Assembly (NCBI GenBank): GCA_002393945.1
Contig: DGSO01000013.1
Coordinates: 216,267-252,985, forward strand
From: Bacteroidales bacterium UBA4360
Lineage (GTDB): Bacteria > Bacteroidota > Bacteroidia > Bacteroidales > UBA932
DNA length: 36,719 bases
Direction: 5' to 3'
A program made the translations under genes and the position numbers. Numbering within the stretch: the first letter of the stretch is position 1; the number at the start of each line of letters is the position of its first letter. This document shows, one piece after another, positions 32,880-36,719 of this stretch. The notes under the pieces were generated by a model. It was given only the letters and a program-made list of their open reading frames with translations. It was not told the origin of the DNA and did not search any database.

Positions 32880-33463
32880 AAACGCTCCTTCTCACCGGCG
32901 GAATCGGCAGCGGCAAGTCTGTCGTGGCGTCCATCCTCAGGGAAAGGGGCATACCCGTCTACGATTCCGACGCCAGGGCAAAGGCCCTCTACACTTCATG
33001 GCGTGTCAGGAGAATCGAAGAGCTTCTTGGCGTCAAGGTGCACGGCAAGGGCGGTTCTCTGGACAGGAAGGCCCTTGCAGCGGTAGTGTTCAATGATCCG
33101 TCGGCCCTTCAGAAACTGGAAGATTACCTTTATCCGTCGCTTCTGAGGGATTTCAGGCAGTGGCTTAAGGTGAAGGATGCTCCCGTCGCAGTGTTTGAAA
33201 GTGCCATCGCCCTTTCAAAACCGCAGTTCCAGGGCCTCTGGGATGAGGTTATACTGGTTACGGCGCCTCTTGATCTCAGGCTTTCCCGCGCTGCCGCAAG
33301 GGACGGCGTTGCGCTTGAAACCGTCCGTAAAAGGGCGGCCGTCCAGGACATTCCGGAGAAGGCCGATTACGTGATAGTGAACGACGGCTCCCGTGAGGAG
33401 CTTGAAGCACGTGTAGAGAATGATTTATTGAAGAAAATTGACTATATTTGCAAGATTAATTAA
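32876..33463 (+). CDS. coaE: Dephospho-CoA kinase
   Basis: This enzyme performs the last step of coenzyme A synthesis, phosphorylating the 3'-OH of dephospho-CoA with ATP. The 195-residue protein has the Walker A motif GGIGSGKS (residues 8-15), then VYDSDARAK with the catalytic-site Asp, a lid region and the C-terminal ADYVIVNDGS motif. The ATG at 32876 gives the conserved MKTLLLTGGIGSGKS start and overlaps the YbbR stop as ATGA. A longer frame from the ATG at 32861 adds five non-conserved residues and was rejected. The 3' end of the gene contains the promoter box for the next unit. Confidence 0.95.
   Translation: MKTLLLTGGIGSGKSVVASILRERGIPVYDSDARAKALYTSWRVRRIEELLGVKVHGKGGSLDRKALAAVVFNDPSALQKLEDYLYPSLLRDFRQWLKVKDAPVAVFESAIALSKPQFQGLWDEVILVTAPLDLRLSRAAARDGVALETVRKRAAVQDIPEKADYVIVNDGSREELEARVENDLLKKIDYICKIN
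33443..33450 (+). promoter_or_regulatory. -7 promoter box inside the 3' end of coaE
   Basis: TATATTTG overlaps the last coaE codons and lies 22 bases before the ATG at 33473. It probably gives the DUF5606-rimO unit its own transcript. Confidence 0.55.
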
Positions 33464-33472
33464 AACGATATC

Positions 33473-33907
33473 ATGAAGACCGATTTAGCAAGAACCCTTT
33501 CAGTCCGCGGACATCACGGCCTGTACAACTATATCGCCCAGTCCCGTACCGGCGCAATCTGCGAAGCTTTCGAGGACAAGAAGCGCACCAACTTTGCCGC
33601 CAATGCCGGCATCACCACCCTTGAGGACATCTCCATCTACACTTCAGAGGGAGAGATGAAGCTCAAGGATGTGTTCGAGGCCATGCACAAGACCCTCGGC
33701 GAAGAATCCGCACCCGGTCCCAAGGCCGCTCCGGAAGAGCTCAAGGCCCTTTTTGCAAAGGCAGTTCCCAATTACGACGCAGACCGCTTCTATGTCTCGC
33801 ACATGAAGAAGGTGGTTGAATGGTACAACGCCCTGAAGCAGTACGCCTCACTCGATTTCATGACTGACGAAGACCGCGAGGCAGAGGCCGGCAAGGAGGA
33901 GGCATAA
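33473..33907 (+). CDS. DUF5606 protein of unknown function
   Basis: This is a 144-residue cytoplasmic protein of the Bacteroidota-restricted DUF5606 type. It opens with DLARTLSVRGHHGLYNYIAQ, a short beta-rich domain containing AICEAFEDKKRT and EDISIYTSEGEMKLKDVF, which resembles SH3-like folds. A helical C-terminal half follows (LFAKAVPNYDADRFYVSHMKKVVEWYNAL) and an acidic tail. There is no signal peptide. The stop overlaps the rimO start (TAATG), suggesting balanced production with RimO. Conserved placement beside coaE and rimO points to a translation-related housekeeping role, but this is a guess. Confidence 0.82.
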   Translation: MKTDLARTLSVRGHHGLYNYIAQSRTGAICEAFEDKKRTNFAANAGITTLEDISIYTSEGEMKLKDVFEAMHKTLGEESAPGPKAAPEELKALFAKAVPNYDADRFYVSHMKKVVEWYNALKQYASLDFMTDEDREAEAGKEEA

Positions 33908-35226
33908 TGCCAACCCTGAAGGTCATAACCCTGGGGTGTTCCAAGAATACTGTAGATACGGAACATCTCCTCTCACAGGTACAGTCCAAGTACGAGATTG
34001 TTCCTGAAGGGGATGAACGTGGGGTGGATGTCCTGCTGATAAATACATGTGGTTTCATAGGGGATGCCAAGGAGCAGTCCATCAACACCATCCTTGAAGC
34101 CGCAAATCTCAAGAAGGAGGGCCTTGCGGGTCGCCTTCTTGTTTTTGGATGCCTGTCCCAGAGATATCCGGACCAGCTTCCGGAGCTTATTCCGGAAGTG
34201 GACGGCTGGTTCGGCGCCAGGAGCCTGGACGCTCTTGTGAAGGCGCTCGGCTGCAAGCCGGATCACAAGGCCGCATTCCGCCGGGTACGCACTGACGGCC
34301 ATCCCTACGCCTATCTCAAGATTTCCGAAGGCTGTGACCGCCGCTGCTCTTACTGCGCCATCCCTTACATTCGCGGCCCTCACCGTTCGGTTCCCATCGC
34401 AACGCTTACGGCAGAGGCCGAGGCCCTTGCCGCAGAAGGCGTGAGGGAGCTTGTGATCATCGCGCAGGATACAACTTACTACGGGCTGGACCTCTACGGA
34501 AGACGGGCCCTTGCCGAACTTCTCCGCTCCCTGTCTGCAATAAAGGGCATCGAGCGCCTCAGGATCCACTACTCATACCCTCAGGCCTTTCCTGAAGATG
34601 TACTTGAGGAGATGGCGTCTAATCCTAAGGTATGCAGGTACATGGACATTCCGCTGCAGCATATATCGGACAAGGTTCTGGACAATATGCACAGGGGAGT
34701 GGACGGCGCCTGGACCAGGGAACTTATCAGGAAAATGCGGGAGAAAGTCCCGGGCGTGGTCCTCAGGACTACACTCATCGTGGGGCATCCCGGAGAAGGC
34801 CCCCGCGAGTTCAAGGAACTGATGGATTTCGTAGAGGAGGCCAAGTTCCAGAGGATGGGTGCATTCACTTATTCCGAGGAAGAGGGAACCTATGGCGCAG
34901 TCCATTTCAAGGACTCCGTCAGGGAAAGCACCAAAAAGAGCAGGCTCGACAAGCTCATGGAGCTTCAGCGTGGCATATCCCTTGCATATAACCAGTCGAG
35001 GGTCGGTTCCGTGACCAACGTGCTCGTAGACAGCGTGGCAGACGGTATTCTCGTGTGCCGGAGCGAGTTCGAGAGCCCGGAAGTGGACGGCGAGATCCTT
35101 GTAAAGTATTCACCGGAAGACTTCGGCGGCGCATCGGCACAGTCCCTTGTGGGCACTTTCATGGACGTGCGCATCACCGGGGCCGATGAATACGACCTTA
35201 CAGCGGAGGTATATCATGAAAAGTAA
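33907..35226 (+). CDS. rimO: Ribosomal protein S12 methylthiotransferase RimO
   Basis: This radical-SAM enzyme adds a methylthio group to the conserved aspartate of ribosomal protein S12. The 439-residue protein has the N-terminal cluster-binding domain with Cys11 (LGCSKN), Cys48 (NTCGF) and Cys82 (FGCLSQ). The radical-SAM motif CDRRCSYC gives Cys143, Cys147 and Cys150. SYPQAF and MDIPLQHISDKVLDNMHRG in the barrel are typical of RimO rather than MiaB. A C-terminal TRAM domain follows (about 375-439). The next gene begins inside its last 11 bases. Confidence 0.96.
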   Translation: MPTLKVITLGCSKNTVDTEHLLSQVQSKYEIVPEGDERGVDVLLINTCGFIGDAKEQSINTILEAANLKKEGLAGRLLVFGCLSQRYPDQLPELIPEVDGWFGARSLDALVKALGCKPDHKAAFRRVRTDGHPYAYLKISEGCDRRCSYCAIPYIRGPHRSVPIATLTAEAEALAAEGVRELVIIAQDTTYYGLDLYGRRALAELLRSLSAIKGIERLRIHYSYPQAFPEDVLEEMASNPKVCRYMDIPLQHISDKVLDNMHRGVDGAWTRELIRKMREKVPGVVLRTTLIVGHPGEGPREFKELMDFVEEAKFQRMGAFTYSEEEGTYGAVHFKDSVRESTKKSRLDKLMELQRGISLAYNQSRVGSVTNVLVDSVADGILVCRSEFESPEVDGEILVKYSPEDFGGASAQSLVGTFMDVRITGADEYDLTAEVYHEK

Positions 35227-36037
35227 ATTAGCATTTGCGGCTGCCATCGCCGCACTCGTAACAGCTTGTTCTCCGGAGGTTTATCAGGTGAACCTGGAAG
35301 TGAGGCAGCCTTCCAAGTCGGGGCTGAACCTCCATGGCAAGTCCATCGGAATCGTCTATGAAGAGGGACTGACGCAGGATAATGCGCTGTTTGCCGCGCA
35401 GACTGCATCGGCCTTTGCGAGGGAGCTGGAAAGCGACTATTTCGGCTCGAAGGAGGTTATCGGCCTCTATACTGTTCCGGCTCAGGACAGCGTCACGGTT
35501 TCTACCCTGCGGGACCTTGTCATGGACACGGGGGAGGATGTGATTTTCCTCATGAATTCATCGGCAGGGGAGGCCGTTTCCGAAGGCATCATCCCTTTCA
35601 AGATGGAGCTTTATGCATACGACAGCATGGGCGAAGACAAGCTGAGCAGTTTCCATGGCCAGACAACACTCAAGAAACTTGACCAGGACAGCGCCGACAA
35701 CATTGCAAAGCGCATTTCGCCGCGCTTCAAGTCCGTATGGAAACCGGAAAGCTTCCGCTTCTACTGGTTCGATGATTTCTACGTGGAGTCTTGGCTTGAT
35801 GCAATCGACAAGGTTCATGAGGGAGACTTTACGACAGCCATATCCATCTGGGAGCGCTTTGTGAAGTCGAAAAACAGGCAGAAAGCGGCCTGCGCATCGT
35901 ACAATATCGCAATGGGCTTCTATCTGCTTGGAGACATGGGACTTGCAACCCGCTGGCTGGACGCCGCAGAGGGAATGGAGAATGTTTCCCTTGCTCCGGG
36001 ACTCAGAAAAAGGATAGCTTCTCATTTGGAAAAGTGA
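35216..36037 (+). CDS. Lipoprotein with a TPR-like C-terminal half (DUF6340-like)
   Basis: This 273-residue protein has a lipoprotein signal (Cys18, LVTAC) followed by SPEVYQVNLEVRQPSKSGL. An alpha/beta domain follows that includes KSIGIVYEEG and DVIFLMNSSAGEA. The C-terminal half is helical with TPR-like packing (AIDKVHEGDFTTAISIWERF; ASYNIAMGFYLLGDMGLATRWLDAAE). This looks like Bacteroidota lipoproteins labelled DUF6340; the label is from memory and the function is unknown. The ATG at 35216 is inside the end of rimO and starts the signal peptide. An in-frame start at 35147 was rejected because it would put 23 hydrophilic residues before that signal. Confidence 0.75.
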   Translation: MKSKLAFAAAIAALVTACSPEVYQVNLEVRQPSKSGLNLHGKSIGIVYEEGLTQDNALFAAQTASAFARELESDYFGSKEVIGLYTVPAQDSVTVSTLRDLVMDTGEDVIFLMNSSAGEAVSEGIIPFKMELYAYDSMGEDKLSSFHGQTTLKKLDQDSADNIAKRISPRFKSVWKPESFRFYWFDDFYVESWLDAIDKVHEGDFTTAISIWERFVKSKNRQKAACASYNIAMGFYLLGDMGLATRWLDAAEGMENVSLAPGLRKRIASHLEK

Positions 36038-36056
36038 GCAAAAAAAGGTAAATTTG
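36026..36056 (+). promoter_or_regulatory. Promoter for pckA
   Basis: A TTG at 36026-36028 and TAAATTTG at 36049-36056 are separated by 20 bases, matching the two-part Bacteroidota promoter (-33 TTG, -7 TAnnTTTG). The predicted leader is about 32 bases to the ATG at 36094. This is the only box in the window with a well-placed -33 element. Confidence 0.7.
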
Positions 36057-36093
36057 TGGACTAAATAAAAATCTTTAAAAACCAATATATTTT

Positions 36094-36719
36094 ATGGCCA
36101 ATATCGATCTCAAAAAGTACGGCATCTCGGGCGTCAAGGAAATCCTTTACAACCCCACGTACGAAGTTCTCTACAACGAGGAAACCAAACCCGGCCTTGA
36201 AGGCTTTGACAAGGGACAGGTAACCGAGCTTGGTGCCATCAACGTCATGACCGGCGTATACACCGGCCGTTCCCCTAAAGACAAGTACATCGTTTACGAC
36301 AACACCACCAAGGAAGGTGCACCCGGCGAAATCTGGTGGACTACCGAAGGTTATCCCAACGACAACCACAAGATGTCCGTAAGCACTTGGAAGGCAGTCA
36401 AGAAACTTGCCCAGAAGCAGCTTTCCGGCAAGCGCCTCTTCGTAGTTGACGGATTCTGCGGCACACATGCAGACACCCGCATGAAGGTCCGTTTCATCAT
36501 GGAGGTGGCATGGCAGGCACACTTCGTGACCAACATGTTCATCCGTCCCAAGAACCAGAAGGAGTTCGATCAGGAGCCTGATTTCGTAGTATACTGCGCT
36601 GCAAAGGCAAAGGTTGAAAACTACAAGGAACTGGGCCTCAGGAGCGAAACCTGCGTTGCATTCAACGTAACCTCCAAGGAACAGGTCATCCTCAACACCT
36701 GGTACGGCGGCGAAATGAA
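36094..36719 (+). CDS. pckA: Phosphoenolpyruvate carboxykinase (ATP), N-terminal part
   Basis: This enzyme interconverts oxaloacetate and phosphoenolpyruvate with ATP/ADP. In gut Bacteroidota it often works in the CO2-fixing direction toward succinate. The first 208 residues are present and the window then ends; the full protein should be about 535 residues. Features seen are MANIDLKKYGISGVKEILYNP, the substrate-binding TGVYTGRSPKDKYIV, KRLFVVDGFCGTH, the RFIMEVAWQAHFVTNMFIRP segment and, at the edge, NTWYGGEM, which in complete proteins begins the metal- and substrate-binding core. It has its own two-part promoter. Confidence 0.96.
   Translation, partial: MANIDLKKYGISGVKEILYNPTYEVLYNEETKPGLEGFDKGQVTELGAINVMTGVYTGRSPKDKYIVYDNTTKEGAPGEIWWTTEGYPNDNHKMSVSTWKAVKKLAQKQLSGKRLFVVDGFCGTHADTRMKVRFIMEVAWQAHFVTNMFIRPKNQKEFDQEPDFVVYCAAKAKVENYKELGLRSETCVAFNVTSKEQVILNTWYGGEM

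Noticed and set aside
1..36719. tRNA genes, CRISPR arrays, insertion sequences or integrase genes
   Set aside because: None was recognised by eye. Genes are tightly packed, no gap exceeds about 230 bases, and the largest is filled by the structured RNA.

Overview
The window looks like chromosome from a member of the Bacteroidales (phylum Bacteroidota) with fairly high GC. The evidence is a SusC/SusD outer-membrane pair, many lipoproteins with Bacteroidota-style leaders, a Bacteroidota-length NusB (319 aa), families almost confined to the phylum (DUF3276, DUF5606, DUF4493), few Shine-Dalgarno sites, and repeated TAnnTTTG (-7) promoter boxes of the Bacteroidota primary sigma factor. Genus cannot be fixed from the sequence; an uncultured gut lineage is plausible. 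No mobile element, tRNA, rRNA or CRISPR array was seen.

Region 1 (1-16475, all +) is a polysaccharide utilisation locus built on the starch (Sus) plan: the tail of an MFS sugar transporter, SusC, SusD, a very long SusE/SusF-like surface lipoprotein with seven tandem modules, a SusG-like GH13 amylase with an internal CBM58-like insert, a GH53 endo-beta-1,4-galactanase, and a SusA-like GH13 neopullulanase/cyclomaltodextrinase. After a strong hairpin terminator come a GH2 beta-galactosidase-type enzyme and a third GH13 amylase. The GH53 + GH2 pair inside an alpha-glucan locus suggests that starch and beta-galactan are handled together.

Region 2 (16498-20676) holds an acyl-CoA synthetase (-) divergent from a cardiolipin synthase-type phospholipase D protein (+), followed by a convergent DUF4493/DUF6359-type lipoprotein (-).

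Region 3 (20832-28544, +) is housekeeping: ffh; a small coiled-coil protein with ZapA; a probable 6S RNA between zapA and rny; RNase Y; a CPA2 cation/proton antiporter with two TrkA-C domains; and a 5'-nucleotidase lipoprotein.

Region 4 (28541-30533, -) is an operon of a DUF3276 PUR-like nucleic-acid-binding protein and two tandem purine nucleoside phosphorylases. The two differ (Asn versus Asp) at the residue that sets purine-base specificity in this family. It converges on the 5'-nucleotidase, so a nucleotide-to-base salvage route is grouped here.

Region 5 (30617-36719, +) is nusB-yajC-ybbR-coaE, DUF5606-rimO-lipoprotein, and the start of pckA, cut by the window edge. Several gene starts were moved downstream because upstream in-frame starts lie in or before a promoter box or deep in the preceding gene.
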